From Roseibium litorale (lineage in GTDB: Bacteria; Pseudomonadota; Alphaproteobacteria; Rhizobiales; Stappiaceae), in assembly GCF_014842915.1 (NCBI RefSeq), contig NZ_JACYXI010000009.1:62001-126000 (forward strand): a stretch of 64,000 bases of DNA, read 5' to 3'. The first letter of the stretch is position 1. Each line of letters opens with the position of its first letter. Positions 9,413 to 17,738 of the stretch are shown here, piece after piece. The notes beneath the pieces were generated by a model. That model saw only the letters and a program-made list of their open reading frames with translations. It made no database searches and had not been told where the DNA came from. Both the position numbers and the translations under genes were made by a program.

Positions 9413-10387
9413 TTATCCCTTCACAGCGCCGGCCGCGATGCCGCGCACGAACAGTTTTCCGGAGACGAAATAGACACAGAGGGGAACCAGGCCGGTCAGG
9501 ATCGTGGCCGCCATATTGACGTTGTATTCGATCACGCCCTGGGTCGAGTTGACGATGTTGTTGAGCTGGACGGTCATCGGGTAGAGGTCCGGCTTGGTGA
9601 AGATCACGCCGAAAAGGAAGTCGTTCCAGATGCCGGTCACCTGCAGAATGATGGCAACGACAAAGATCGGCAGGCTCATGGGCAGCATGATCCGGAAGTA
9701 GATCTGCCAGAACCCTGCCCCATCCACGCGGGCCGCCTTAAACAGTTCCTCGGGCATCGAGGCGAAGTAGTTGCGGAACAGAAGCGTCAGGATCGGCATG
9801 CCGAAGATCGTATGAACGATGATCAGACCGGTCAGGCTGCCATAGAGACCGACCTCCCGCAGAAGGATGACGATCGGATAGATCATCACCTGATAGGGGA
9901 TGAAGGCGCCGACGATCAGGATCGTGAAGAACACCTCGCCGCCCTTGAATTTCCAATTGGCCAGCGCGTAGCCGTTCACCGAAGCGATGATGATCGACAG
10001 GATCACCGATGGCACCAGGATCTGAACCGAATTCAAGAAGCCCCGGGAGAGACCGTCGCAGTTGAGGCCCGTACAGGCCTCGCTCCAGGCCTTCACCCAG
10101 GGCGCGAAGGTAACCTCCACCGGCGGTGAAAAGATATTTCCCAGCCGGATCTCCGGCATGCCTTTCACGGACGTGATGACCATCACGTAGAGCGGCAGGA
10201 GGTAATAGAGCGCTGCGAGGATCAGAACCCCATAAAGAACGATGTTGCGCCTGGAGAGTTTCTTCTGCGGCTTGCTGCCACTCGGGCCAACGGCAACAGC
10301 TGATCCGGCATGCCGGGGAACTGCTGGATCTGTTTCAGCAGCGGAATACGTCAGGGGCTTGCCCTTCATGGTGACAGTGTCAGACAC
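9413..10387 (-). CDS. Carbohydrate ABC transporter permease (MalG type)
   Basis: Inner membrane component with six predicted helices (first one IVLYGVLILAALYYLLPLYV). The EAA loop that docks the ATPase reads EELFKAARVDGAGFWQIYFR. The chosen start is the GTG at 10387, which has GGAGG 11 nt upstream and overlaps the preceding stop by 8 nt; an ATG at 10369 is the alternative but lacks a ribosome site. It has about 324 aa with a Pro/Ala-rich cytoplasmic N-terminus longer than usual. Confidence 0.9.
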   Translation of the reverse strand: MSDTVTMKGKPLTYSAAETDPAVPRHAGSAVAVGPSGSKPQKKLSRRNIVLYGVLILAALYYLLPLYVMVITSVKGMPEIRLGNIFSPPVEVTFAPWVKAWSEACTGLNCDGLSRGFLNSVQILVPSVILSIIIASVNGYALANWKFKGGEVFFTILIVGAFIPYQVMIYPIVILLREVGLYGSLTGLIIVHTIFGMPILTLLFRNYFASMPEELFKAARVDGAGFWQIYFRIMLPMSLPIFVVAIILQVTGIWNDFLFGVIFTKPDLYPMTVQLNNIVNSTQGVIEYNVNMAATILTGLVPLCVYFVSGKLFVRGIAAGAVKG

Positions 10388-11276
10388 GGCGCGCCTTGCC
10401 TCCGAATTCGAGATAGGCCCAAGGCACGACGACAATGATGACCGACAGCAGCATCATGGTTGAGGCAGCAAAGCCCTGACCGAGGTTCTGCGACAGGAAC
10501 ATCGCGTCATAGACATATTTTGCGGGAACCTCCGAGGAGATGCCCGGCCCGCCGCCGGTCTGCGCGACAATCAGGTCATAGACCTTGATGATGCCGGAAG
10601 CGATCAGCACGACGGCCGTCACGAAGATGCCCCGCATCATCGGAATGACAATGTAGAGGTAGGTCTTCCACATCGGGATGCCGTCAACGCGGGCAGCTTT
10701 CCAGATGTCCTCATCGATACCGCGCAAGCCCGCGAGCATGAGGCACATGATCAAGCCCGTCTCGTGCCACAGGCCGGCGATCAGAACTCCGTAGATGACG
10801 ATGTCGGGATTATAGAGCGGGTCGAAGGTGAAGCTCTCAAAGCCCATGCCGCGCACGACCGCCTGAATGCCGAAATCCGGATTGAGGATCCACTGCCAGG
10901 CAAGACCGGTCACGATGAAACTGAGAGCAAAAGGATAGAGAAAGATCGTCCGGAACGTATCTTCAAAGCGGATCTTCTGATCCAGCAGCGCCGCCAGCAA
11001 AAAACCCACAACCAGCGCAAAAACAAGTGAGAAAGCACCATATATGGCGAGGTTCTGAATGGAGATGAGCCACTTGGCACTTCCCCACAGACGCTCGTAC
11101 TGGTCCAGGCCGACAAACTTTTCCCTGGGCAGAAGCTTGGAGTTGGTGAACGAGTAGACCACCGTCCACGCCGTTCCGCCGACAAAGACCACCAAGGCTG
11201 TTGCAATCATTGGGATTGCCGCAATCTTGGCACTGAGATTTCTATGCCACCTCGCGGGGCGCGCCGTTACCGCCAT
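10380..11276 (-). CDS. Sugar ABC transporter permease (MalF/UgpA type)
   Basis: Inner membrane permease of 298 aa with six helices. The first is IPMIATALVVFVGGTAWTVVY, and the EAA loop reads EDIWKAARVDGIPMWKTYLY. It lacks the extra periplasmic loop of enteric MalF, as is common in CUT1 transporters. It lies 157 bp after the binding-protein gene across two stem-loops and overlaps the next permease gene by 8 nt. Confidence 0.92.
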   Translation of the reverse strand: MAVTARPARWHRNLSAKIAAIPMIATALVVFVGGTAWTVVYSFTNSKLLPREKFVGLDQYERLWGSAKWLISIQNLAIYGAFSLVFALVVGFLLAALLDQKIRFEDTFRTIFLYPFALSFIVTGLAWQWILNPDFGIQAVVRGMGFESFTFDPLYNPDIVIYGVLIAGLWHETGLIMCLMLAGLRGIDEDIWKAARVDGIPMWKTYLYIVIPMMRGIFVTAVVLIASGIIKVYDLIVAQTGGGPGISSEVPAKYVYDAMFLSQNLGQGFAASTMMLLSVIIVVVPWAYLEFGGKARRV

Positions 11277-11325
11277 ACTTTGATGAGCCTTCTTAACCCG
11301 GTTTCACAAACAAGGGTCCGCAAGC

Positions 11326-11403
11326 CCCCTTCCGGAAAAAGCGGAAACACCTTCGCCGGAAGGGGAACTTCCCGCCGCGCCCGGAAACACTGAGGGCGGC
11401 GGG
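11326..11403 (-). promoter_or_regulatory. Tandem stem-loops between binding-protein and permease genes
   Basis: Two inverted repeats directly follow the solute-binding protein gene. One has 8-bp arms (CCCGCCGC at 11371-11378 with GCGGCGGG at 11396-11403); the other has 10-bp arms (CCCCTTCCGG at 11326-11335 with CCGGAAGGGG at 11356-11365). Neither has a U-tract. In other sugar ABC operons such hairpins stabilise the upstream mRNA or partly terminate, so that binding protein is made in excess; that role is inferred here. Confidence 0.6.
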
Positions 11404-11433
11404 AACGGGGCCCAGATGCGTCTTTGAACGGTC

Positions 11434-12672
11434 TTATTCCGCGTCAGCCACGATGGCCGCGAAGCGGGTCTGAACGTCCTTTGCCGAGATTGAAGGGTCG
11501 TTGAAGAACTCAACGAAGAGATCGTTGATCTGCTGAACGCTGTCCGCGGACATCATCTGATCGGGCGCCTGGATGATGTTGCCCTTTGCGAGGATATCGA
11601 GCCCCTTGCGCATGCAGTCGTTGGCAGCCGTCAGATCGACGTCACCGCGCACCGGCAGCGACCCTTTCTTCAGGTTGAAGGCCACCTGGGTCTCTGGAGA
11701 CATCATCACATTGGCCAGAACACCCTGTGCCTCATTGATAGCTGCGTCATCGACCTTGGGGAAGTAGAAGGCGTCGCCACCGGTCTGTATCACCTCGTTC
11801 ATGCCAAGACCCGGAAGACAGGTGTATTCCTTGCCTGCGGTCTGGCCGGCGATCTGGAATTCCCCTTGTGCCCAGTCCCCCATGATCTGACCGGCAGCCT
11901 TGCCGGTGATGACCATGCTGGTCGCATCGTTCCAGTTCTGGACATTGGACTTCTTGGACATGTCGCGGGCCTGAACTGCCGCTTCGAAAACCGGCGCCAG
12001 TGCGTCACTTGCGGCCAGTTCAGCGTCCTTGTCGCCATAGACCTTGTTGTAGGTGTCCGGACCGGCAACCGCGACCAGCAGAACCTGGAAGGCCAGTGAA
12101 GTCTGCCAGGGCTGCTGCCCCATGGCGAGCGGCACGATCCCAGCCTCTTCCAGCTTGGGAGCTGCGGCGGCAAACTCGTTCCAGTTCTTCGGAACTTCGA
12201 GACCGGCCTTCTTGAACACGTCATTGTTCAGCCACAGCCACTGCTGCGAGTGAATATTGATCGGCACGCAATAGATCTTGCCATCAAGCGTACAGCTGTC
12301 GAGCAGGCTCGGCGGGTTGACCACTTCTTTCCATTTTCCGGCCTCGGCAATGTCGGTCAGATCACGCATCAAGCCGGCTTCCACCAGCTCTTCAGCCTGA
12401 CGGCCATGATTGAACTGCGTCGCCCCCATCGGGTCGCCGCCCGTAATGCGGGAAATCATGATCGGACGGGCAACGCCGCCGGATCCCGCAATGGCACCAT
12501 CCACCCAGTGGTTGCCGGTTGCATCGAACGCCTTGGCCAATTCAGCCACAGCAGCAGCCTCACCGCCCGACGTCCACCAATGGGTAACTTCAAGATCGGT
12601 CGCCTGCGCGCTTACGCAAAACGGCATGGCTGCCGCGGTCATAAGGACAGTCAGAATGCTCTTCCGTGCCAT
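11434..12672 (-). CDS. Sugar ABC transporter substrate-binding protein (extracellular solute-binding family 1)
   Basis: Periplasmic receptor of a CUT1 importer, 412 aa. A Sec signal peptide (MARKSILTVLMTAAAM...) is followed by an AQA cleavage site at about residue 24. The mature part opens with DLEVTHWWTSGGEAAAVAEL, typical of family 1 binding proteins, and contains the conserved GDWAQGEF segment. It is the first gene of the minus-strand operon. A LacI-type operator lies only 18-31 bp upstream of its start codon, so it should be repressed by the divergent LacI protein until substrate arrives. The ligand is probably a mannoside, inferred from the beta-mannosidase. Confidence 0.93.
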   Translation of the reverse strand: MARKSILTVLMTAAAMPFCVSAQATDLEVTHWWTSGGEAAAVAELAKAFDATGNHWVDGAIAGSGGVARPIMISRITGGDPMGATQFNHGRQAEELVEAGLMRDLTDIAEAGKWKEVVNPPSLLDSCTLDGKIYCVPINIHSQQWLWLNNDVFKKAGLEVPKNWNEFAAAAPKLEEAGIVPLAMGQQPWQTSLAFQVLLVAVAGPDTYNKVYGDKDAELAASDALAPVFEAAVQARDMSKKSNVQNWNDATSMVITGKAAGQIMGDWAQGEFQIAGQTAGKEYTCLPGLGMNEVIQTGGDAFYFPKVDDAAINEAQGVLANVMMSPETQVAFNLKKGSLPVRGDVDLTAANDCMRKGLDILAKGNIIQAPDQMMSADSVQQINDLFVEFFNDPSISAKDVQTRFAAIVADAE

Positions 12673-12689
12673 TGCACTTCCTCCCAGTA

Positions 12690-12703
12690 CTGCAACGTTA
12701 TAG
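12690..12703. promoter_or_regulatory. LacI-type operator O1 (binding-protein side)
   Basis: The 14-mer CTGCAACGTTATAG is a pseudo-palindrome centred on CG (AACGTT core with CT/AG ends), the usual form of a LacI/PurR/GalR-family operator. It ends 18 bp upstream of the binding-protein start codon, where a bound repressor would block transcription. It matches O2 at 12 of 14 positions. Confidence 0.7.
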
Positions 12704-12971
12704 TTTGAGCCTAGCGACGTAATTTCAAAATTTCAATGCTCAAAATAAATCTGACTGTGCACCTGCGAAAACCACTCCTCACAGCCCATATCCTTCCAGA
12801 GAGACATCCTCCAAAACCCTTTATCTATAAAGAGTAAAGGCTTGTTTCACATACTCATTTCACCCTCTCGAATATATACCATTGCGAGCAATGGTCGCCT
12901 TAGCACGTGCAAAATAAAGAGGCGTCAGGCATCATTTCCGGCTGATTTACCCGCAGGGACTTGCCAAATAA

Positions 12972-12985
12972 CTGTAACGTTTTAG
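12972..12985. promoter_or_regulatory. LacI-type operator O2 (regulator side)
   Basis: The 14-mer CTGTAACGTTTTAG differs from O1 at two positions and has the same AACGTT core. It lies about 120 bp upstream of the LacI gene start, in position for autoregulation of the plus-strand genes. Confidence 0.7.
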
Positions 12986-13106
12986 TATTTAGGCAATGAT
13001 CGCTTGCCGCTTTCGCGTGGCGCTGCCTCTTACCCTGAAACCGCCGCATTCTCGTCCGGCACCTTTTCCGCGGCACCGGGCCGCTTTAGAAAGCTGCAAA
13101 GACACC

Positions 13107-14273
13107 ATGAAGCATTCCGGCGAGGACAGGCCCGTGAAAGACATACAAGCAGAAGGCCCGGGCGCTCCGGACGCCGCGCCGGAAACCGGCAAGCCGCAGG
13201 CTCAGCGCAAGATTGCCGGAGCAGGTGACCAGCGCCCGACCTTGAAGACAATTGCCTTCATGACCGGTCTCGGCATCACCACGGTTTCCAAGGCACTGAA
13301 GGACGCGCCGGACATCGGCGAGGCCACGAAGCAGCGGGTTAAGCTGGTGGCCAAACAGGTCGGCTACCGCCCTAACCGGGCCGGCGTGCGTCTGCGGACC
13401 GGACGGACCAACGTCATCAGTCTGATCCTGGATACGGAAGAGGAAATCATCGGCCTCACCAGCCAGATGATTCAGGGCATTTCGGAAACTCTGGCTGGCA
13501 CGCCCTACCACCTTGTCCTGACGCCCTATACCAGACGTCAGGATCCCATGGATCCGGTGCGCTATGTGGTGGAAACCGGCTCTGCGGATGGGGTCATCCT
13601 GTCAACGACGAGGGCGGACGACCCGCGGGTCCGCTATCTCGATGAGCATGGCATGCCCTTCGCCACTCACGGGCGGACGCAGATGGGCATCACCCACGCC
13701 TTTCACGACTATGACAACGAGGCGTTTGCAGGCGATGCTGTGTCGCTTCTTGCCGGACTTGGACGCAAGCGCCTAGCCCTGATCGCCCCGCCTGCCGGTC
13801 TCACCTACACCCGCCATATGCAGGACGGGTTCCTGAACGGGTTGAACGATCACAGCCTTCACGCGGTGCCGCTGACCTCGGTCAGTCTTCAAAACAGCAT
13901 TCAGGAAATCGCGGAAGCGATCCGCAAGCTCATGTCCGGGCCCAACCCGCCGGATGGCATTGTCGCGGGCAGCGCGGGGGCTGGCATCGGCGCGTGTTTT
14001 GGGGCGGAACAGGCAGGCCTCTGTCTTGGCCGCGAGCTGGACATTGTCTCAAAGCAGTCCTCTTTCGATCTGCTGACCTGGTTCCGGCCTGGACTGAATG
14101 TCATCACCGAAAACTTCCGCGAGGCGGGCAAAGACCTGGCCGCCAAAGTCCTCGCGCTGATCGAAGGCACGCCTGCCAAGGACCTGCAGACGGTCGTCTA
14201 TTCAGGGCGGGCCATCGCCAGAACCCAATCGGATCATCTGCCCCAGCCGGCGCAGCCATCTCAAATACCATAG
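13107..14273 (+). CDS. LacI family transcriptional regulator of the sugar locus
   Basis: Repressor of 388 aa. The helix-turn-helix and hinge begin at about residue 45 (TLKTIAFMTGLGITTVSKALKD, then YRPNRAGVRLRTGRT), followed by the periplasmic-binding-protein-like sensor domain. The start is uncertain: ATG 13107 gives an unusual N-terminal tail of about 45 residues ahead of the HTH, and a GTG at 13134 has the better ribosome site (GAGG). It is divergent from the ABC operon and flanked by matching operators, so it very probably controls both directions. The effector is likely a sugar from the mannoside pathway. Confidence 0.9.
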   Translation: MKHSGEDRPVKDIQAEGPGAPDAAPETGKPQAQRKIAGAGDQRPTLKTIAFMTGLGITTVSKALKDAPDIGEATKQRVKLVAKQVGYRPNRAGVRLRTGRTNVISLILDTEEEIIGLTSQMIQGISETLAGTPYHLVLTPYTRRQDPMDPVRYVVETGSADGVILSTTRADDPRVRYLDEHGMPFATHGRTQMGITHAFHDYDNEAFAGDAVSLLAGLGRKRLALIAPPAGLTYTRHMQDGFLNGLNDHSLHAVPLTSVSLQNSIQEIAEAIRKLMSGPNPPDGIVAGSAGAGIGACFGAEQAGLCLGRELDIVSKQSSFDLLTWFRPGLNVITENFREAGKDLAAKVLALIEGTPAKDLQTVVYSGRAIARTQSDHLPQPAQPSQIP

Positions 14274-14318
14274 ACCCCGCCAGCAGAACCTGGCGCACGA
14301 AAATGGGAGCGAAACCAT

Positions 14319-15374
14319 ATGAAAACCATGAAAGGGCCAGGTCTGTTTCTGGCTCAATTCGCTGGCGACACCGCGCCGTTCAATTCCCTTGAGGCCATTG
14401 CCGGATGGGCGGCGGATCTCGGCTACAAGGGCTTGCAGATCCCGACCTTTGACGCGCGCCTTTTCGACCTGGAAAAAGCCTCAAGCTCAAAAACTTACTG
14501 CGACGACCTGAAGGGGATTCTAGCCGACAGAGGGCTGGAGGTGACCGAGCTTTCCACCCACCTTCAGGGACAGCTTGTCGCCGTTCACCCGGCCTTCAAC
14601 GACGCCTTTGACGCCTTTGCCCCCGAAGCCGTGCACGGCAATCCGGCGGCACGGACGGAATGGGCCATCGACCAGATGAAGAAGGCCGCCACCGCCAGCC
14701 GCCATCTCGGGCTGGATGTCAGCGTCAGCTTCCCCGGCGCTCTTGCGTGGCCCTATGTCTACCCATGGCCCCAGCGCCCGGCAGGACTGGTCGACACGGC
14801 CTTCAGTGAACTGGCGAAGCGCTGGAAGCCGATCCTCGACGTCTATGACGAGCAAGGCGTCGACGTTGCCTATGAGATCCATCCGGGGGAGGACGTCTTC
14901 GATGGCGCCACCTTCGAGATGTTCCTGGATGCCCTCGGTGGCCATGCCCGCTGCTGCATCAACTATGATCCGTCGCATTTCGTTCTGCAGCAGCTGGATT
15001 ATCTCGCCTTCATCGATATCTATCACGAACGGATCAAGGCCTTCCACGTCAAGGACGCGGAGTTCAATCCGGATGGCCGCCAGGGCGTCTATTCAGGCTA
15101 CCAGCCCTGGGTCAACCGCGCCGGACGGTTCCGCTCGCTTGGCGACGGTCAGGTCGACTTTGCCGGGATCTTCTCCAAACTTGCCGCCTATGACTATGAC
15201 AGCTGGGCGGTGCTGGAATGGGAATGCGCGCTGAAACATCCGGAAGACGGGGCAGCGGAAGCGGTTCCCTTCATCAACGATCACATCATCCGCGTCACAG
15301 AGCATGCCTTTGACGATTTTGCAGGGGCTGCGGCAGACGACGCCAAGAACCGCCGCATGCTGGGCCTGAGCTGA
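14319..15374 (+). CDS. Sugar phosphate isomerase/epimerase, second copy
   Basis: TIM-barrel enzyme of the xylose isomerase-like superfamily, 351 aa, longer than the copy at 5014-5760. The four metal ligands are readable: Glu in YEIHPGE, Asp in NYDPSH, His in FHVKDAE and Glu in LEWECA. It lies 45 bp after the LacI gene and 12 bp before a Gfo/Idh/MocA gene, so the two are probably one operon. Pairing with an oxidoreductase points to sequential oxidation and isomerisation of one sugar; the substrate is unknown. Confidence 0.88.
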   Translation: MKTMKGPGLFLAQFAGDTAPFNSLEAIAGWAADLGYKGLQIPTFDARLFDLEKASSSKTYCDDLKGILADRGLEVTELSTHLQGQLVAVHPAFNDAFDAFAPEAVHGNPAARTEWAIDQMKKAATASRHLGLDVSVSFPGALAWPYVYPWPQRPAGLVDTAFSELAKRWKPILDVYDEQGVDVAYEIHPGEDVFDGATFEMFLDALGGHARCCINYDPSHFVLQQLDYLAFIDIYHERIKAFHVKDAEFNPDGRQGVYSGYQPWVNRAGRFRSLGDGQVDFAGIFSKLAAYDYDSWAVLEWECALKHPEDGAAEAVPFINDHIIRVTEHAFDDFAGAAADDAKNRRMLGLS

Positions 15375-15386
15375 AGGAGCTTTCAG

Positions 15387-16544
15387 ATGAGCAATGACCT
15401 GAACGGCCCCGTCCGTCTCGGCATGGTGGGCGGTGGCCAGGGCGCTTTCATCGGTGCGGTTCACCGTATCGCTGCCCGGATCGACGGGGCCTATCAGCTT
15501 GTGGCCGGCGCCCTCTCCTCCGATCCAGACCGGGCCAAGGCGTCTGGCGCAGAGCTTGGGCTGGATCCGGAGCGCTGTTATGCCAGCTTCCAGGAGATGG
15601 CGGCGGCGGAAGCTGCCCGTGCGGACGGCATTGAAGCGGTCGCCATCGTCACGCCCAATCACATGCACGCCCCTGTCGCCAAAGCCTTTCTGGCGGCTGG
15701 CATTCACGTGATCTGCGACAAGCCGCTGACCTCTACTCTGGAAGCGGCGGAAGAGCTGGCGAAGGCTGTCGAAAACTCCGGCAAGCTTTTCGTTCTGACT
15801 CACAACTACTCCGGCTATCCCATGATCCGGCAAGCCCGGGAAATGGTGGCGGCGGGAACGCTCGGCACCCTGCGCCTGGTGCAGATGGAATATGCCCAGG
15901 ACTGGCTGACGGAAGATCTGGAAGACACCGGCAACAAGCAGGCAGCCTGGCGCACAGATCCTTCCAAATCCGGCGCTGGCGGCTGTATCGGCGACATCGG
16001 CACCCATGCCTATCAGCTCGGCTGTTTCGTCTCAGGTCTGACGGCGGACACGGTTCTGGCGGATCTGACAAGCTTCGTTCCGGGCCGCCGGGTGGATGAC
16101 AATGTCTCTGTCCTTCTGCGTTTCGACGGCGGGGCAAAGGGCATGCTCTGGGCCTCTCAGGTGGCGCCGGGCAATGAAAACACCCTCACCTTGCGCGTCT
16201 ATGGCGACAAGGGCGGGCTGGAATGGCACCAGGAAAATCCGAACCAGCTCTGGTACACGCCCTTTGGTGAGCCGAAGCGCCTGCTGACACGGGGCGGTGC
16301 AGGCAGCACGCTTGCCGCCGAGCGGGTGACCCGCGTGCCGGCCGGGCACCCGGAAGGCTATCTGGAAGGCTTTGCGACCATCTACCGGGAGGCGGCTGAT
16401 GCCATCCGCGCGGCCCGCAGCGGCAGGTCCGCTCCGGATGGTGTGACCTATCCCGGCATCGAAGACGGCCTCTCCGGCATGCGTTTTATCGCAGCCTGCA
16501 TCCGCTCGTCCAATGAAGGCGGGGCCTGGACGCGGGTCCGCTAA
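15387..16544 (+). CDS. Gfo/Idh/MocA family oxidoreductase, second copy
   Basis: NAD(P)-dependent sugar dehydrogenase of 385 aa. The Rossmann motif is GMVGGGQGAFIGAVH at about residues 12-26, and the family EKP motif appears as DKP (CDKPLTSTLEAAEELA). The C-terminal domain has GGCIGDIGTHAYQLGCF with the catalytic Asp/His pair (DIGTHA). GAAGGAG sits just before the start. It differs clearly from the copy at 3869-5002, so the two are not a recent duplication. It ends the plus-strand operon ahead of a hairpin. Confidence 0.9.
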   Translation: MSNDLNGPVRLGMVGGGQGAFIGAVHRIAARIDGAYQLVAGALSSDPDRAKASGAELGLDPERCYASFQEMAAAEAARADGIEAVAIVTPNHMHAPVAKAFLAAGIHVICDKPLTSTLEAAEELAKAVENSGKLFVLTHNYSGYPMIRQAREMVAAGTLGTLRLVQMEYAQDWLTEDLEDTGNKQAAWRTDPSKSGAGGCIGDIGTHAYQLGCFVSGLTADTVLADLTSFVPGRRVDDNVSVLLRFDGGAKGMLWASQVAPGNENTLTLRVYGDKGGLEWHQENPNQLWYTPFGEPKRLLTRGGAGSTLAAERVTRVPAGHPEGYLEGFATIYREAADAIRAARSGRSAPDGVTYPGIEDGLSGMRFIAACIRSSNEGGAWTRVR

Positions 16545-16567
16545 TGCCTGCTCCGGGCAAAGACGCG

Positions 16568-16600
16568 CTGCACCTTCTGTCCTGCGGGCGGAAGGTGCAG
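16568..16600 (+). terminator. Hairpin after the sugar-locus plus-strand operon
   Basis: A 10-bp perfect stem (CTGCACCTTC / GAAGGTGCAG, 13-nt loop) 24 bp after the oxidoreductase stop, followed by a weak T-rich stretch (CTGTTTTC). A likely terminator, though not a strong canonical one. Confidence 0.55.
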
Positions 16601-16712
16601 TAAGCTGTTTTCAGACCGGACTGAACCGGAGTGCCCGCTTCTGCGTATCCAGTGCGCACCGGCCGGAGATTGGGGACTTCCCCCAACAATCCGGCAAGAC
16701 AGGACTGACACC

Positions 16713-17294
16713 ATGCGCCTGAATCTCTCTTATCTCGTCGCCTGCCTCTCCTGGCTGATCGTGCCGCTTCTTCCGGCCACGGCAGCGGAAGGCCCGGATA
16801 AGTCCGCTTATGACTTTTCCTTTGAGACCGCCCATGGCGAGGCCATGCCCCTGTCCACCTACAAGGGCAAACTGCTTCTCGTGGTGAACACGGCAACGGA
16901 ATGCGGCTTCAAAGAGCAGATCGGTGATCTGCAGACCCTCTGGGAGCAATACAAGGACAAGGGTCTTGTGGTGCTTGGTGTTCCCTCCAACGACTTCGGC
17001 GGCCAGGAGCCACGCTCCAACGAAGAGCTGGCAGGCTTTTGCGAGGTGCGGTTCGGCGCGAAATTCCCGATGACCGCGAAGGTTCACGTCAAGGGGGACG
17101 AGGCCCATCCGTTCTACCAATGGGCCGCCAGTCAGATGGGCATTGCCGCCCGCCCCTACTGGAACTTCCACAAGTACCTGGTTGGCCCCAACGGCCAGAT
17201 CATCGCCTGGTTCGCGACGCCAACCAAGCCGACCTCCAGCACAGTGACCTCTGAAATCGAGGCAGCGCTCGCGACGCTTGCGGTCACGCAGTAA
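16713..17294 (+). CDS. Glutathione peroxidase family protein, exported
   Basis: Thiol peroxidase of 193 aa that reduces hydroperoxides. The catalytic Cys64 is in NTATECGFKEQ, with the conserved Gln in the next strand region (PSNDFGGQEP) and the Trp-Asn motif in WNFHKYLV. A Sec signal peptide precedes it (LSWLIVPLLPATAAEG, cleavage near residue 25), so it should act in the periplasm; many bacterial homologues are cytoplasmic. The usual Ser/Ala before the Cys is Glu here (ATEC). It is convergent with zur. Confidence 0.9.
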   Translation: MRLNLSYLVACLSWLIVPLLPATAAEGPDKSAYDFSFETAHGEAMPLSTYKGKLLLVVNTATECGFKEQIGDLQTLWEQYKDKGLVVLGVPSNDFGGQEPRSNEELAGFCEVRFGAKFPMTAKVHVKGDEAHPFYQWAASQMGIAARPYWNFHKYLVGPNGQIIAWFATPTKPTSSTVTSEIEAALATLAVTQ

Positions 17295-17309
17295 CGCTCT
17301 TCAGACGGC

Positions 17310-17738
17310 TCAGGCCGCTGCCGCGCAATCCTTGCAGCGGCCGCGCAGTTCCACGGTGGTCTTGCTGGCGGTGAAGCCCTTGGCATCGGCCCAGGCTTTC
17401 AGCACGCGCATGGCTTCTTCCGGCGAAAACTCCTGCACACTTCCGCATTCTTCGCAGATGGCGAAAGCCGCACTTTCATGGGACACGCAGCCAGGATGGC
17501 GGCAGGCGACGAAAGCATTCAGGCTTTCCAGCCGGTGAACCATGCCGAACTCGACCAGCTTGTCGAGAGCCCGGTAGACCTGCAGAGGCGCACGGAAACC
17601 GTCTTCGCGCAGCTGATCCAGGATCGCATAGGCCGTCAACGGCCCTTCTGCCCCGTCCAGCGCACCAAAAACCAGAGCCTGGTTCTTGGTCAGCGTCGGC
17701 TGATCATGATCGTGGTGGGTATGCTCGTGGGCCGTCAT
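17310..17738 (-). CDS. zur: Zinc uptake regulator Zur (Fur family)
   Basis: Fur-family repressor of 142 aa with winged helix (LTAYAILDQLREDGFRAPLQVYRALDKL) followed by the metal site (FVACRHPGC) and the structural zinc cysteines CEEC and CKDC. The N-terminus is His-rich (MTAHEHTHHDHDQ). The start at 17738 overlaps the znuB stop as ATGA; longer frames run into znuB. The operon znuC-znuB-zur means Zur controls its own synthesis through the box upstream of znuC. Confidence 0.92.
   Translation of the reverse strand: MTAHEHTHHDHDQPTLTKNQALVFGALDGAEGPLTAYAILDQLREDGFRAPLQVYRALDKLVEFGMVHRLESLNAFVACRHPGCVSHESAAFAICEECGSVQEFSPEEAMRVLKAWADAKGFTASKTTVELRGRCKDCAAAA

Larger units (their letters stand above)
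12673..13106. other. Divergent promoter region of the sugar locus
   Basis: About 430 bp between the binding-protein and LacI genes, richer in A+T than its neighbours (notably 12720-12900). It holds two matching LacI-type operators near the two ends. No catabolite-repression or other known site is evident to me, and I could not assign -35/-10 boxes with confidence. Confidence 0.6.
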
